Counted from the first letter of the stretch, positions 51,282 through 63,657 are shown. The stretch is DNA of 64,000 nucleotides from Cryomorphaceae bacterium (GCA_019649675.1 BOWN01000004.1:62001-126000), one strand, 5' to 3'. Notes: generated by a model from the sequence alone, not told the origin. Made by a program: numbers and translations.

Positions 51282-51569
51282 CTATTTATCTAAAATTTTT
51301 TCAGCACCTCTTTTTACAGACTGAGTTACTTCATGAAATTCTTCAATATCATTCTTAATTTCAGAACCTACGGAATCTAAACCCTTTGAACTTTCGTGAA
51401 TCTCGTGTTTAATATCATTACTAGCATCTTTAATTCTGCGTATTACTTTTCCGAAATTACGAGCAAGTCTAGGAATTTTATCGGGACCAAATAGCAAAAG
51501 AAAAACAAAAGCTATTAATACAAATTCACCTGTTCCTAAAAAATTTAAAAATAAAAAACTGTTTTCCAT
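51282..51569 (-). CDS. tatA: twin-arginine translocase TatA/TatE-like subunit
   Basis: 95 residues from ATG 51569 (MENSFLFLNFLGTGEFVLIA). One N-terminal membrane helix ending LLLFGPDKIPRLARNFG, the FGP-x-K-P-x-L hinge, then an amphipathic helix (KVIRRIKDASNDIKHEI) and a charged tail. It forms the pore for folded Tat substrates. The secDF terminator lies just before its start. Confidence 0.85.
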   Translation of the reverse strand: MENSFLFLNFLGTGEFVLIAFVFLLLFGPDKIPRLARNFGKVIRRIKDASNDIKHEIHESSKGLDSVGSEIKNDIEEFHEVTQSVKRGAEKILDK

Positions 51570-51580
51570 AATACAAAAAT

Positions 51581-51608
51581 AAAAAAAGTCCTGCATTTGC
51601 AGGACTTT
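51581..51608 (-). terminator. intrinsic terminator of secDF
   Basis: AAAGTCCTGC, loop ATTT, GCAGGACTTT; on the minus strand the stem is followed by seven U. It sits between the secDF stop (51632) and the tatA start (51569). Confidence 0.85.
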
Positions 51609-51631
51609 GATTTTAATCTCTAATTAAATCA

Positions 51632-54492
51632 TTATTCTTTCGAATCATTTTTTAGCGTATCTACCATAATTGGTGTTGCAATAAATAATGATGAGTAAGT
51701 ACCAACAACCACACCAATCATTAGTGCGAACATAAACCCTCGAATAACTTCACCACCAAACAAGAAAATAATTAATAGCACAAAAAATGTTGTGAGTGAG
51801 GTGTTAATAGTTCGACTTAAGGTACTATTTAATGCTGTATTTACGATTTCTTCTCTTGAACCAGACTTAACACCAAAGTATTCACGAACTCTATCAAACA
51901 CAACTACGGTATCGTTAAGAGAATATCCAATTACAGTCAATATAGCCGCAATAAATGCTTGATCTATTTCTAAAGAGAATGGCAATCTACCGTATAAGAT
52001 GGAGAAGAGAGCCAATACAATTAAGACATCATGAAATACTGCTGCAACAGCACCTATAGAATAAGACATTTTTCGGAATCGAATCAAAATATACAAGAAG
52101 ATAACAACCAATGAAAACAAGACTGCCCATACAGCTGATTGTTTAATATCATCTGCAATGGTAGGTCCAACGAGCTGAGAACTCATGACCTCATAATTTA
52201 TACCTAACGCTTTAAGACCTTCATTTAATTTAACATTGACTAATTCATCTGAACCTTTTTCATCAATCATGAATTTAGTAGTAATTTTAACTTGGTTTGC
52301 TTTTCCAAATGTTTTGACTTCAGGAGCTGTTTCCAAAGGAGCAGCCAAAGATGAACGAACATCCTGAGTAACTACATCTTGATCAAAACGAACAACATAA
52401 GTTCTACCTCCTACAAAGTCAACACCTTGATTTAACCCTCTAGTTGAAAGAGAAGCAATTCCTAAAACTATTAATAGAGAAGAAAATATATAAGCTCTTT
52501 TTCTTTTTGACAAAAATGAAATTGCTGAATTAACGAACCAGCCTTTAGTAAAGTTAGAATCAAAATTTATTGACTTTTTAGCCTCCATTTTAGATTCAAA
52601 TACAAGACGAGTCAAAAAGATTGCAGCAAATAATGAAGTAATAATACCAATAATAAGTGTAGTAGCAAACCCTTTGATAGGTCCTGTACCAAATGTGTAA
52701 AGTATAATACCGTTAATAATGTTGTAACGTTAGCATCAATAATAGCAGCGTAAGCATTATTGTAACCATCCGAAATAGCTAATTTCATTCCTTTACCCAA
52801 ACGTAATTCTTCCCTAATACGCTCATATATTAAAACGTTTGCATCAACAGCCATACCTATCGTTAACACAATACCAGCAATACCTGGTAATGACAACACA
52901 GCTCCTAAAGAAGCAAGTACACCAAATATGAATAGGATATTGAGTATGAGTGCCAAATTTGCTGCCCATCCTGCTGTTTGATAATAAAATATCATATAAA
53001 TTAAAACAATCAATAATGCGATTGCAAATGATGTGAAACCTGCACTAATTGCCTCTGCTCCGAGAGACGGACCAACAATTTCAGACTGAATTATTTTAGC
53101 TGGAGCTGGTAATTTACCTGCCTTTAAAATATTTGACAAATCCTCTGCTTCTTCTACAGTGAAATTACCAGAAATACTTGAACTTCCATTAGGAATCACA
53201 TCGTTTACTGTAGGGAATGAATAAACATAATTATCTAGAACAATAGCAACTTGACGATCAATATTATTCTCAGTTATTTTCTTCCATTTTTTAGCACCTT
53301 GAGCATTCATTCTCATACTAACATTAACCGAACCAGTTGGATCAATCTCAGAATTTGCATCAACAATCACATCACCTGCTAACTGAGCAACATCATCTCT
53401 ATTTGATTTAATAGCAACATACTCTAAACCTACTTCTTCACCAGAAACGACTAAGGGTTTAGCAGACCATAAGAACTTTGTATTTCTTAAATCACCAGTC
53501 AATAATGAGCGAATATCCTCACGACTCATGATATCATTTACCTTAGCAGTATCTTCAACTAAAACCACACCAATACGAGCGCCAAATGCATATTGAACAT
53601 TCATTAACTCATAAAAAGGATTTACTGATGAGTTTGCAGAATCAAGTAATAATGAATCTGTGTCTTGAAGAAAGTCTTCGGTTTCTGATACTTGAGCATC
53701 TTCTTGAGCATCTTGCTCTACCTTAACTAAGGTTGCTACATTGGTTAAAAATAACTGTAACTCCTGAACACTTGTTGTTTCCCAAAACTCTAGTTGGGCT
53801 GTACTTTGTAATAAACGTTTTACACGTTCATGGTCTTTTACACCAGGCAATTCAACCAAAATACGTCCTTCCTGCTCAAGTTGCTGAATATTTGGTTGTA
53901 CAACACCGAACTTATCTATACGAGCACGTAGAACAGAAAACGCACGATCTATGGCACCCTTAAGCTCTTCTCGAACTACAGCAATCACCTCATCATCTGG
54001 AGCATTTAAGCTAAATTTATTTAACATATTTCTGTGTCCAAAAATACGAGGTGACGACAATAAAATATTGGTTTGATTCTCTTCATTGACTTCATTAAAA
54101 GCAGTAACAAAATCATCAATATAATCGTTTTGAGAATCACTTTGTTTTTGATTTGCTCTATCAATAGCCTGATTAAAAGTTGCATCCGAAGACTTATTAG
54201 CTAAAATCTTTAAAATATCCCCAACCGAAACTTCAAGAGTCACATTCATTCCACCTTTTAAGTCTAGACCTAAATTAAGCTCTTGTTCTTGACATTCCTT
54301 ATAAGTATATCCAAAATACAACTCTTCAGAGGCTATAGAATCAAGATAGGCTTGTTCAATCTCGTAATCTCCATTAGCGAAGGCTTTAGCATCACTTTCC
54401 ACACTTTTCACCATCCATGTAAACGCAAGCTGGTAAATACAAATTAATGCAAATACAACTGCTAAAAACTTAGTAAATCCTTTGTTGTGCAT
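51632..54492 (-). CDS. secDF: fused protein translocase SecDF (one frameshift near 52725)
   Basis: About 953 residues. The proton-driven accessory pump of Sec export. Start MHNKGFTKFLAVVFALICIY at 54492. SecD half: NLGLDLKGGMNVTLEVSVGD, P1 domain, RIDKFGVVQPNIQ, VELPGVKDHERVKR, and membrane part TIGMAVDANVLIYERIREEL. SecF half: GLNQGVDFVGGRTYVVRFDQ, SLNDTVVVFDRVREYFG. The two halves appear as separate frames because of one indel; corrected sequence INGIILYTFGTGPIKGFATT joins them, as in the fused Bacteroidota SecDF. Confidence 0.92.
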
Positions 54493-54527
54493 ATCTATTT
54501 CTTTTATAGTCAATTATTAAAGGCTGA

Positions 54528-54535
54528 CAAATATA
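54528..54535 (-). promoter_or_regulatory. TAnnTTTG promoter box for secDF
   Basis: Reads TATATTTG on the minus strand, 35 bases before the secDF ATG. Confidence 0.55.
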
Positions 54536-54635
54536 AACTTTCAATAAAATAAACACAATTTATTTAGAAGTATTATAGAGTCATATAGGCACAATTCTTG
54601 TAGATTAGCAAACATATTGGACATAAATACATCGG

Positions 54636-56882
54636 ATGAAAAAATTACTAGTCATTAAATTTGCACTTTTTCTATCTTTTGAAATCCTTGCTCAACAGGG
54701 CTTTCAACAATCTCAAGACATAATTGTTAAGAAAAACGGAGTCGAATTGGTAAACCCTTGGGCTGGTGGAGCAAATGTACCTCAATTCTCTCCGATTGAC
54801 CTCAATGCTGATAACATTCTAGATTTAATGATTTTTGATAAAAATGGTAATCAAATAAACTGCTTCATCAATTATGGAACAGAGGGTATAGTAGACTATC
54901 ACTATGCACCAGAGTATAATTTAAAATTCCCAGAACTTGAAGATTGGGTTCTTCTTCGTGACTATAATTGCGATAACAAAATGGATATATTATCCTCTCA
55001 CAAAGGTGGGATAAGAGTCTATAAAAATACAAGTATTGAAAATGAACTTAGCTTTGAATTATTAGATACTATAAAAACAAATCGAGGAAGTGGCCCTACA
55101 AATTTATACGTCAGTTCAGTAGACATACCTCATATTGGAGATATAGATTATGATGGAGACCTCGACATCCTTACGTTTGGTATTATAGGAAGCCATGTGG
55201 AGTGGCACAAAAACAACTCCATTGAAAATTTTAATACATGTGACAGTTTAAATTTTGAACTCGAAGATGAATGCTGGGGTGATTTTAGTGAAAATTTTTC
55301 TGATAATTCTGTAACACTTTATGATTGTGAAGATCAGTTTACTGCCGATTATCATTCAAGTGGCATGCAATTTAACAACTCTAATTTTGACGCCCCGAAA
55401 AATAAAGAGACTAACAAATCTGAATTTACAACTAATAGCTTAAATTTTTCAGAACCTAAACATTCGGGATCAACACTTACAGCGCTAGACTTAAACGATG
55501 ATACTTATTTTGAGCTTCTTTTGGGCGATATTACTTTCGACAATATTGTTATGCTTGAGAACAGTGCCTCTTCTGAAAATGCTTTAATGATTAATCAAGA
55601 CACATCATTTCCAAACTACTCTGAAAGTGTTAATATATCAAGATTTCCTGCAGCGTATTACTTTGATTTTGACAACGATAGTAAAAAAGATCTCATTATA
55701 GCTCCCAATGGGGATAATGTATCTCATAATTTTGAAAACATCTGGTTCTACAAAAATCAAGCAGCTGATGAATCAGTTAATTTGAACTTAATCGCAAGGA
55801 ATGCATTACTAGACCAAATGATTGAAGTAGGTTCTGGAGCCCACCCTGTTTTCTTTGATTACAATAATGACAGTCTAATGGATATTATTATTGCAAATTA
55901 TGGTTACTATACTGAAAGTGGCAATTATAATTCTCAATTGGCACTTTATAAAAATGTTGGAGATGCAAGCAATCCAGAATTTGAATGGATAACAGATGAC
56001 TTCTCAGATTTAGGAACCTTAAATTTTGAAAACAATATTATACCAACTTTTGGAGATCTTGATGGTGATGGTGATCAAGACATGATTGTTGGTGACTCAA
56101 ATGGTAACATACACCTTCTAAACAACATCTACTTTAATAACACCTCTAATTTTTACATCAATGCAATAGAATATTTTGATATTGATGTAGGAAGTTTCGC
56201 CAGTCCATTTTTAATAGACCTTGATAGAGATGGTGACTTAGATCTTATCATTGGATCCCGCCAAGGACAAATATTTCATTACAACAACGAAGGCTCACCT
56301 TCTGAAGCAAATTTTGTACTGGTAAACGAACAATTTGGCAATATTAATCTTACAGATTCTGTATATGGAACAGCCTATACTACACCTACCATAATAGATG
56401 GAGAATATGGTTATGAACTGTTTGTAGGTACAGAAAAGGGTACATTATTTCACTACGCAAATATTGATGACAATTTAAATGGCAGCTTTGAGGAAATATC
56501 AGATAATATAATTCTGTATTCAAAAGGTATCAGAAGCGCTCCTGCTGTTTTCGACCTTAATAACGATGGATGGAATGATATGCTTCTGGGAATATATACG
56601 GGTGGTGTTCACTTATTATGGGGAAGTAATACAGACATTTCAATTCCAGTAATAGCATCAAACCAAATAAAGATTTACCCCAACCCTTCAAAAGGAATTA
56701 TTCAGCTAGATCATACTGAATCACTTAGCAATATTGAGGTATATAATGTTGAAGGTAAATTAAGTTTTAAAGGGCCAGCAAAAAAAATAATTGACCTATC
56801 ACATTTAGAAAATGGATTTTACTTTTTAAAAATAAAAACAAAAACGAATAAATCACTTCATGCTAAAATTTGTATCTATTAA
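54636..56882 (+). CDS. secreted FG-GAP/VCBS repeat protein with T9SS type A sorting domain
   Basis: 748 residues, intact. Signal peptide MKKLLVIKFALFLSFEILAQ. The body is a series of FG-GAP-like repeats with calcium-loop cores: DIDYDGDLDILTFG, DFDNDSKKDLIIA, DLDGDGDQDMIVGDSNG, DLDRDGDLDLIIGSRQG and DLNNDGWNDMLLG, predicting a seven-bladed, integrin-alpha-like propeller. The C-terminus IKIYPNPSKGIIQLDHTE...GFYFLKIKT is a type A T9SS signal. Expected at the cell surface; ligand unknown. The DCC gene starts one base after its stop. Confidence 0.88.
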   Translation: MKKLLVIKFALFLSFEILAQQGFQQSQDIIVKKNGVELVNPWAGGANVPQFSPIDLNADNILDLMIFDKNGNQINCFINYGTEGIVDYHYAPEYNLKFPELEDWVLLRDYNCDNKMDILSSHKGGIRVYKNTSIENELSFELLDTIKTNRGSGPTNLYVSSVDIPHIGDIDYDGDLDILTFGIIGSHVEWHKNNSIENFNTCDSLNFELEDECWGDFSENFSDNSVTLYDCEDQFTADYHSSGMQFNNSNFDAPKNKETNKSEFTTNSLNFSEPKHSGSTLTALDLNDDTYFELLLGDITFDNIVMLENSASSENALMINQDTSFPNYSESVNISRFPAAYYFDFDNDSKKDLIIAPNGDNVSHNFENIWFYKNQAADESVNLNLIARNALLDQMIEVGSGAHPVFFDYNNDSLMDIIIANYGYYTESGNYNSQLALYKNVGDASNPEFEWITDDFSDLGTLNFENNIIPTFGDLDGDGDQDMIVGDSNGNIHLLNNIYFNNTSNFYINAIEYFDIDVGSFASPFLIDLDRDGDLDLIIGSRQGQIFHYNNEGSPSEANFVLVNEQFGNINLTDSVYGTAYTTPTIIDGEYGYELFVGTEKGTLFHYANIDDNLNGSFEEISDNIILYSKGIRSAPAVFDLNNDGWNDMLLGIYTGGVHLLWGSNTDISIPVIASNQIKIYPNPSKGIIQLDHTESLSNIEVYNVEGKLSFKGPAKKIIDLSHLENGFYFLKIKTKTNKSLHAKICIY

Positions 56883-56883
56883 A

Positions 56884-57271
56884 ATGGAACAAACTATTCT
56901 TTATTATGACGGCCTCTGTGTATTGTGCAACAAGTCCATGAGATTCATTATTAACAGAGATCGAAAAATCAATTTAAAATCGGCTTTCTTGATGAACTAA
57001 AAATCAAGACAAACATGACTCAGTAGTTCTGGTACACAAAGGAGTTAAATACCACTACTCTACTGCAGTCATAAAAAGCCTTATTCTAATAGGAGGTGTT
57101 TACAAACTTGCTGCCCTGCTATTTATTTTTCCAAAAAGCTTAAGAGACTTTGTGTACAAAATGATTGCAAGAAACCGTTACAAATGGTTTGGAAGACACA
57201 ACACATGCCCAACATTAACGGAAGAATGGAAGGAACGACTTGTTGATCATAAACAAGGAAAAGAAATCTAA
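56884..57271 (+). CDS. DCC-family thiol-disulfide oxidoreductase-like protein, DUF393 (two frameshifts)
   Basis: About 129 codons. Hidden by indels near 56975 and 57010. Reads MEQTILYYDGLCVLCNKSMR with the family DxxCxxC motif (DGLCVLC), then RFIINRDRKIN, HYSTAVIKSLILIGGVYKL, and the signature YKWFGRHNTCPTLT near the end. DCC proteins have a thioredoxin-like fold; their substrates are unknown. It begins one base after the FG-GAP gene, so likely co-transcribed. Confidence 0.82.
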
Positions 57272-57288
57272 CGTTTAAATAACTCTAT

Positions 57289-57320
57289 AAAAAAACCTGA
57301 GTTGTTACTCAGGTTTTTTT
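57289..57320. terminator. bidirectional intrinsic terminator
   Basis: A-run, CCTGAGT, loop TGTT, ACTCAGG, T7. Serves the DCC gene (plus) and mdh (minus). Confidence 0.88.
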
Positions 57321-57349
57321 TATCAAATTATAACAAGTCCAATAATGGA

Positions 57350-58288
57350 TTAAAATAAATTTAGATCACTCAACAAACCGTTTGTCGCACTTACACCAGC
57401 AGCAGATTCAGACAACAATGCTTTTTCATCTTCCGTTAAGTCTATTTCAACAATCTTCTCAATCCCGTTTTTACCTAAAATTACAGGCACTCCAATGGTC
57501 AAATCTGTTAAACCATATTCTCCTTCTAATAAAGCTGAACAAGGGAACATTTTATGTTGGTCGCATGCAATTGCTTGAACTAAGGCAGAAACTGCTGCAC
57601 CAGGTGCATACCATGCAGAGGTTCCTAACATTCCGGTTAAGGTTGCGCCACCAACTTTTGTATCAGCTGCAATCTGAGCTAATCTATCACCAGAAAGAAA
57701 TTCAGACACACGAACACTATTTCGTGAAGCCAATCTTGTTAAAGGTACCATTCCTTTATCACTATGACCACCAATCACCATACCATCAACATCAGAAGCA
57801 GGACAATCCAATGCTTCACTCAATCTATATTTAAATCGAGCACTATCAAGAGCACCACCCATACCAATAATTCTATTTTTTGGAAGACCAGTAACTTTGT
57901 GAGTCAAATAAGTCATTGTATCCATAGGATTACTGACAATAATTAAAATAACATCAGGTGAATGTTTAATTAAATTTTCTGAAACCATTTTAACAATTCC
58001 AGCATTGATACCTATCAACTCTTCACGAGTCATACCTGGTTTTCTTGGAATACCGCTCGTTATAACAGCTATATCACTTCCAGCAGTCTTAGAATAATCA
58101 TTCGTACTACCCGTAATTTTAGTATCAAAACCATTTAATGATGCTGTTTGCATCAAGTCCATTGCTTTACCTTCTGCATAATTTTCTTTAATGTCTACCA
58201 ATACGACCTCTGAAGCAAAATCTTTAATGGCAATATACTCTGCACAACTTGCTCCAACTGCACCGGCACCTACTATAGTAACTTTCAT
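57350..58288 (-). CDS. mdh: malate dehydrogenase
   Basis: 312 residues, intact. NAD-dependent, TCA cycle. Rossmann motif KVTIVGAGAVGASCAEYIA, VLVDIKENYAEGKAMDL (Asp for NAD), TSGIPRKPGMTREEL substrate loop with its Arg residues, VSNPMDTMTYL, catalytic Asp in GGALDSARFKY and His in VIGGHSDKGMVPL. The LDH-like MDH type found in Bacteroidota. Own promoter box and shared terminator. Confidence 0.95.
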   Translation of the reverse strand: MKVTIVGAGAVGASCAEYIAIKDFASEVVLVDIKENYAEGKAMDLMQTASLNGFDTKITGSTNDYSKTAGSDIAVITSGIPRKPGMTREELIGINAGIVKMVSENLIKHSPDVILIIVSNPMDTMTYLTHKVTGLPKNRIIGMGGALDSARFKYRLSEALDCPASDVDGMVIGGHSDKGMVPLTRLASRNSVRVSEFLSGDRLAQIAADTKVGGATLTGMLGTSAWYAPGAAVSALVQAIACDQHKMFPCSALLEGEYGLTDLTIGVPVILGKNGIEKIVEIDLTEDEKALLSESAAGVSATNGLLSDLNLF

Positions 58289-58326
58289 CTTAAATATATT
58301 TTTAATTTATGGTCTAACTTTGAGTG

Positions 58327-58334
58327 CAAATTTA
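58327..58334 (-). promoter_or_regulatory. TAnnTTTG promoter box for mdh
   Basis: Reads TAAATTTG on the minus strand, 38 bases upstream of the mdh ATG. Confidence 0.55.
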
Positions 58335-58407
58335 AGATTAAATACGTCCATTAAAAAATATAAAAGTATATTTGAAAAACTATTATCAACAATCAGAAAA
58401 TTGGTAT

Positions 58408-58415
58408 TATTTTTG
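58408..58415 (+). promoter_or_regulatory. TAnnTTTG promoter box for the type B secreted protein
   Basis: TATTTTTG, 27 bases before the ATG at 58443, divergent from mdh. Confidence 0.55.
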
Positions 58416-58442
58416 CCTTTAAACAGCAATAAATTTAGAAAA

Positions 58443-60695
58443 ATGAACAAGTATTTATTACTTTTTTTTACAATTTTATTTTCTTTAACAATTAATGCTC
58501 AAGATGGCTGTGTGGAGATTTCACCTCTCATCGTTAGTACTTCAAACTCTGACATTACAGAAGCACACCCTACTACTGGAGAAATTCATAGATATTTTGA
58601 CCTTTGTGCTGGAGAAACATTATCATTACAATCAGCTCCTGAATTATCAGAAAATACTAGTTTTGAATGGCTTTTAGATGGTGTTATCGAAAGTAATAAT
58701 GATGAATTTGAAGAAACTTTTGATGATTTTGGAGGTCATATTTTAACTTTAACTACGACAGAGGAAGGTTGTGATTCATACTCAGAACAAGTTAGAATCC
58801 GTATTGGAACTGAACCAGTAATTAACCTAATAGCAGAGCCGTCTACTGTTTGTCCGGGAATTGTCTCTAGTATAGGTTCAGATGTTAATTCTGACCTTAG
58901 CTTTACAGCAGATATTGAAACTGGAGGTTGGGAGTCATTCCCTTGTCAAGATGAATTTGCTGAAGAAACATATCTTCCAGATGGAAGTGGAGTTTCTTAT
59001 GAAACATCAATTACATTAGACTGCTTCGGAGAAGACCAAATACTGACAAATGTCAACGATATCATTAGTGTAGACATTAATATGGAGCATTCTTACATGG
59101 GTGATCTAGATATTTATCTAACATCACCTAATGGAGTCCAAGTAACACTTTTTGAGCAAGCAGGTTCATCTACTTGGCTTGGTCAAGCTACTGATGGTGA
59201 TGCGAGTCAAGAGCTTGTTGGAATTGGAGCTGACTATGGTTGGTCAATGAATCCTGAATATGATGGTACTATGGCCGCAGCAATTACAGCTGGAAATACC
59301 GTTGAATTGGATAATCTAAATACTGGTGAAGTTTTTAATCTTACTGGGCAATCTTTAATATCATCTACCTATCTTCCAGTTGGAGATTTTAATGATTTTG
59401 TAGGAACATCACTTAATGGAAATTGGACTATAACGGTAACAGATAATTTGAATATTGATAACGGCTGGATTTTTTCCTGGGGAATTACAATTAATCAAAA
59501 CATTATACCTTCCTCATGGAGCTTTGACAATTATATAGTAGATGAAAGTTTTGTAATATCAAATGATAATATTGTCTCATACACAAATAGCTCTATTAAC
59601 ATACAACCTGAACCTGGTACTCATAATTACACATATGAAGTAGTGGATAATTTTGGATGTATTTTCTATGAAGAAATTGAAATTACAGCTACAAGCTATA
59701 TCAGCCCAAGTCCAATAATAGCCCAAGAAGAATGTGGTGGACTAGATGGGCAAATAAATCTAAATATTTCGGGAGGAACTCCTGGTTATTCGATAAGCTG
59801 GGACTCGGAACTTACTGGTGAAACAATAAGCGATTTATCTGCAGGAACTTATTTTTATTCCATTACAGATGGTCTTGGTTGTGAAATAAGTGGCAATGAG
59901 ACAATACAAAATATCGAAACAGGTCTTACCTTCGATACAGAAATTTTTCATGACCACTGTGATCAAGGAATAGGTGAGATTACTTTGATACCGACAAATG
60001 GTGCATCACCATATAATTTCGTTTGGAGTCACTCAGACACCAATCAAGATTCAACTGCAAATAATCTTCTTGAGGGGACTTATGAAATATTTATTCTAGA
60101 TAATGATGGGTGTGAAGGTAATTTATCTATAGATATTGATAACATAGATGGCCCAACAGCTTTCTTCAATCAAAACTTCGATACAGTTACATATGTTGAT
60201 GGTATTGTAGATTTTTTAAATTTTTCATCTGCTGCTGCTCAAACTGAATTAATAAGTAACCAATGGAGTTTTGGTAATGGTCAATTTTCTAGTTTAGAAT
60301 CTCCTTCACATAACTTCAACCAAATTGGAAACTACTTTGTACAGCTGACTGTTACTGATAATTTTGACTGTACTGATTCATACATTAGAGAAGTAGTAGC
60401 TGTAGAAGATTACTTTATTTGGACGCCTTCTGCTTTTACGCCAAACGGTGATGGTAAAAATGACTTATATATTCCAAGATTTCATAATATTATTGAAGAA
60501 TCTTTTGAGTTTTTTATTTATGACAAATGGGGTAAACTCGTTTATGAAACAACTGATATTAATACAGGATGGGATGGAATTAGGATAGATAACGGAAAAA
60601 TAGCTGACAATTCGAGCTACTCGTATATTGCAAAGTTTATCACCTACAGAAACCAACTCCAGAAAAAAACAGGGAGCTTTTTACTTTTAAAATAA
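58443..60695 (+). CDS. secreted protein with proprotein convertase P-domain, PKD-like domains and gliding-motility (T9SS type B) C-terminus
   Basis: 750 residues from ATG 58443 (MNKYLLLFFTILFSLTINAQ signal); the longer upstream frame overlaps the mdh promoter and is rejected. An Ig/PKD-like segment (LQSAPELSENTSFEWLLDG) precedes a P-domain at about residues 185-355: HSYMGDLDIYLTSPNGVQV, GTSLNGNWTITVTDN, GWIFSWGITIN. Then SprB-like repeats (GTPGYSISWDSELTGETISD, SPYNFVWSHSDTNQDST), a PKD domain (NQWSFGNGQFSSLESPSHNF) and the type B signal: FIWTPSAFTPNGDGKNDLY, FFIYDKWGKLVYETTD. P-domains usually sit next to proteases, but no peptidase is in this protein. Expected on or outside the cell surface. 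Confidence 0.88.
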   Translation: MNKYLLLFFTILFSLTINAQDGCVEISPLIVSTSNSDITEAHPTTGEIHRYFDLCAGETLSLQSAPELSENTSFEWLLDGVIESNNDEFEETFDDFGGHILTLTTTEEGCDSYSEQVRIRIGTEPVINLIAEPSTVCPGIVSSIGSDVNSDLSFTADIETGGWESFPCQDEFAEETYLPDGSGVSYETSITLDCFGEDQILTNVNDIISVDINMEHSYMGDLDIYLTSPNGVQVTLFEQAGSSTWLGQATDGDASQELVGIGADYGWSMNPEYDGTMAAAITAGNTVELDNLNTGEVFNLTGQSLISSTYLPVGDFNDFVGTSLNGNWTITVTDNLNIDNGWIFSWGITINQNIIPSSWSFDNYIVDESFVISNDNIVSYTNSSINIQPEPGTHNYTYEVVDNFGCIFYEEIEITATSYISPSPIIAQEECGGLDGQINLNISGGTPGYSISWDSELTGETISDLSAGTYFYSITDGLGCEISGNETIQNIETGLTFDTEIFHDHCDQGIGEITLIPTNGASPYNFVWSHSDTNQDSTANNLLEGTYEIFILDNDGCEGNLSIDIDNIDGPTAFFNQNFDTVTYVDGIVDFLNFSSAAAQTELISNQWSFGNGQFSSLESPSHNFNQIGNYFVQLTVTDNFDCTDSYIREVVAVEDYFIWTPSAFTPNGDGKNDLYIPRFHNIIEESFEFFIYDKWGKLVYETTDINTGWDGIRIDNGKIADNSSYSYIAKFITYRNQLQKKTGSFLLLK

Positions 60696-60726
60696 ATCGT
60701 TTCTAATTTTAGAAGAAATGTACTAT

Positions 60727-60754
60727 AAAAAAAGTCGCATAATAGCGACTTTTT
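60727..60754. terminator. bidirectional intrinsic terminator
   Basis: A7, GTCGC, loop ATAATA, GCGAC, T5, between the type B protein and convergent gyrB. Confidence 0.85.
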
Positions 60755-60776
60755 ATTTCAATTTCAAGTATGAAGC

Positions 60777-62723
<1,947 letters not shown>

Positions 62724-62759
62724 AAGATTTAGTATTATATAGTCTATTTTGACACAAAA

Positions 62760-62767
62760 CAAATATA
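62760..62767 (-). promoter_or_regulatory. TAnnTTTG promoter box for gyrB
   Basis: Reads TATATTTG on the minus strand, 36 bases before the gyrB ATG. Confidence 0.55.
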
Positions 62768-62872
62768 ATAAATTAGGCCACTTAAGAACCTACTTAAACA
62801 GCTTATTACCGACCATTTTATTAACATTTTATCGACTAATTAACAATCACATTGATAATCTCACTTTAAAAC

Positions 62873-62901
62873 AAAAAAAGGCTCCATAATGGAGCCTTTT
62901 T
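62873..62901 (-). terminator. intrinsic terminator of the rpsF-rpsR-rplI operon
   Basis: A7, GGCTCC, loop, GGAGCC, T5; 22 bases downstream of the rplI stop on the minus strand. Confidence 0.85.
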
Positions 62902-62923
62902 CAAATAACATTTAAACTATTAA

Positions 62924-63373
62924 TTATTCAGCAATAACCTCAAAGCTTACATCAACAATCACATCTCTATGTAGACGCACAGTTGCAGTATATTTACCTA
63001 ATGCTTTTACAGATCCACCGACAATAGAAATATATTTCTTTTCAATCGACTGACCTGCTTTATCGAAAGCAGATGCAAGATCAATAGTAGTAATTGATCC
63101 GAATAACTTATGTCCACCTTCAGCTACTTTCGCTGACAACTTCAACTCAATAGCTTTAAGAGCATCAGCTGTATTATTCGCATCAGCAATGATTTTTTGC
63201 TCTTTAAAGGCTCTTTGTTTTAAATTTTCTGCCAATACTTTCTTAGCAGAATCGGTTGCTAAAAAACCATATCCTTTTGGTATCAAAAAATTTCTACCAT
63301 AACCATTCTTGACAGTAACGATATCATCTTTAAATCCTAGGTTGTCTACGTCTTGCAATAAAATAATTTCCAT
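62924..63373 (-). CDS. rplI: 50S ribosomal protein L9
   Basis: 149 residues, intact. MEIILLQDVDNLGFKDDIVT and the L9 signature KNGYGRNFLIPKGYGFLATD bind 23S rRNA; a long helix connects to the C-terminal domain (EGGHKLFGSITTIDLA). A clear Shine-Dalgarno AGGAGGT precedes the ATG, unusual in this AT-rich window. Last gene of the operon. Confidence 0.97.
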   Translation of the reverse strand: MEIILLQDVDNLGFKDDIVTVKNGYGRNFLIPKGYGFLATDSAKKVLAENLKQRAFKEQKIIADANNTADALKAIELKLSAKVAEGGHKLFGSITTIDLASAFDKAGQSIEKKYISIVGGSVKALGKYTATVRLHRDVIVDVSFEVIAE

Positions 63374-63387
63374 AATACCTCCTGTTT

Positions 63388-63657
63388 TTACTTCATTAAA
63401 TCAGTTACATAAGGTAAAACAGCAATATGACGTGCTCTTTTGACCGCCTGAGATACTTTTCTTTGAAACTTCAAAGATGTACCAGTTATACGACGAGGAA
63501 GAATCTTTCCTTGTTCGTTTAAAAATTTCATTAAGAAGTCAGCATCTTTATAATCGATATACTTGATACCTGATTTTTTAAAACGACAATACTTCTTCTT
63601 ACTACCCGTGTCGATAGACAACGGGGTAAGGAATCGAATTTCTGAATTGCTTGCCAT
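63388..63657 (-). CDS. rpsR: 30S ribosomal protein S18
   Basis: 89 residues, intact. [40 protein letters not shown] and [17 protein letters not shown] are the S18 core; the protein pairs with S6 on the 30S platform. Its ATG overlaps the rpsF stop (TAATG) and an AAGGAGG lies in the rpsF 3' end. Confidence 0.97.
   Translation of the reverse strand: MASNSEIRFLTPLSIDTGSKKKYCRFKKSGIKYIDYKDADFLMKFLNEQGKILPRRITGTSLKFQRKVSQAVKRARHIAVLPYVTDLMK

Noticed and set aside
51632-54492. Separate secD and secF genes
   Set aside because: Correcting one base near 52725 joins the two frames into the fused SecDF usual in Bacteroidota; the second frame has no proper SecF start of its own.
57382-57834. 150-residue open frame antisense to mdh
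   Set aside because: It lies wholly opposite an intact, well-recognised mdh and has low-complexity Gln/His/Leu composition typical of a shadow frame.
58191-58442. N-terminal extension of the type B secreted protein
   Set aside because: It would overlap mdh and cross both promoter boxes; ATG 58443 begins a clean signal peptide.
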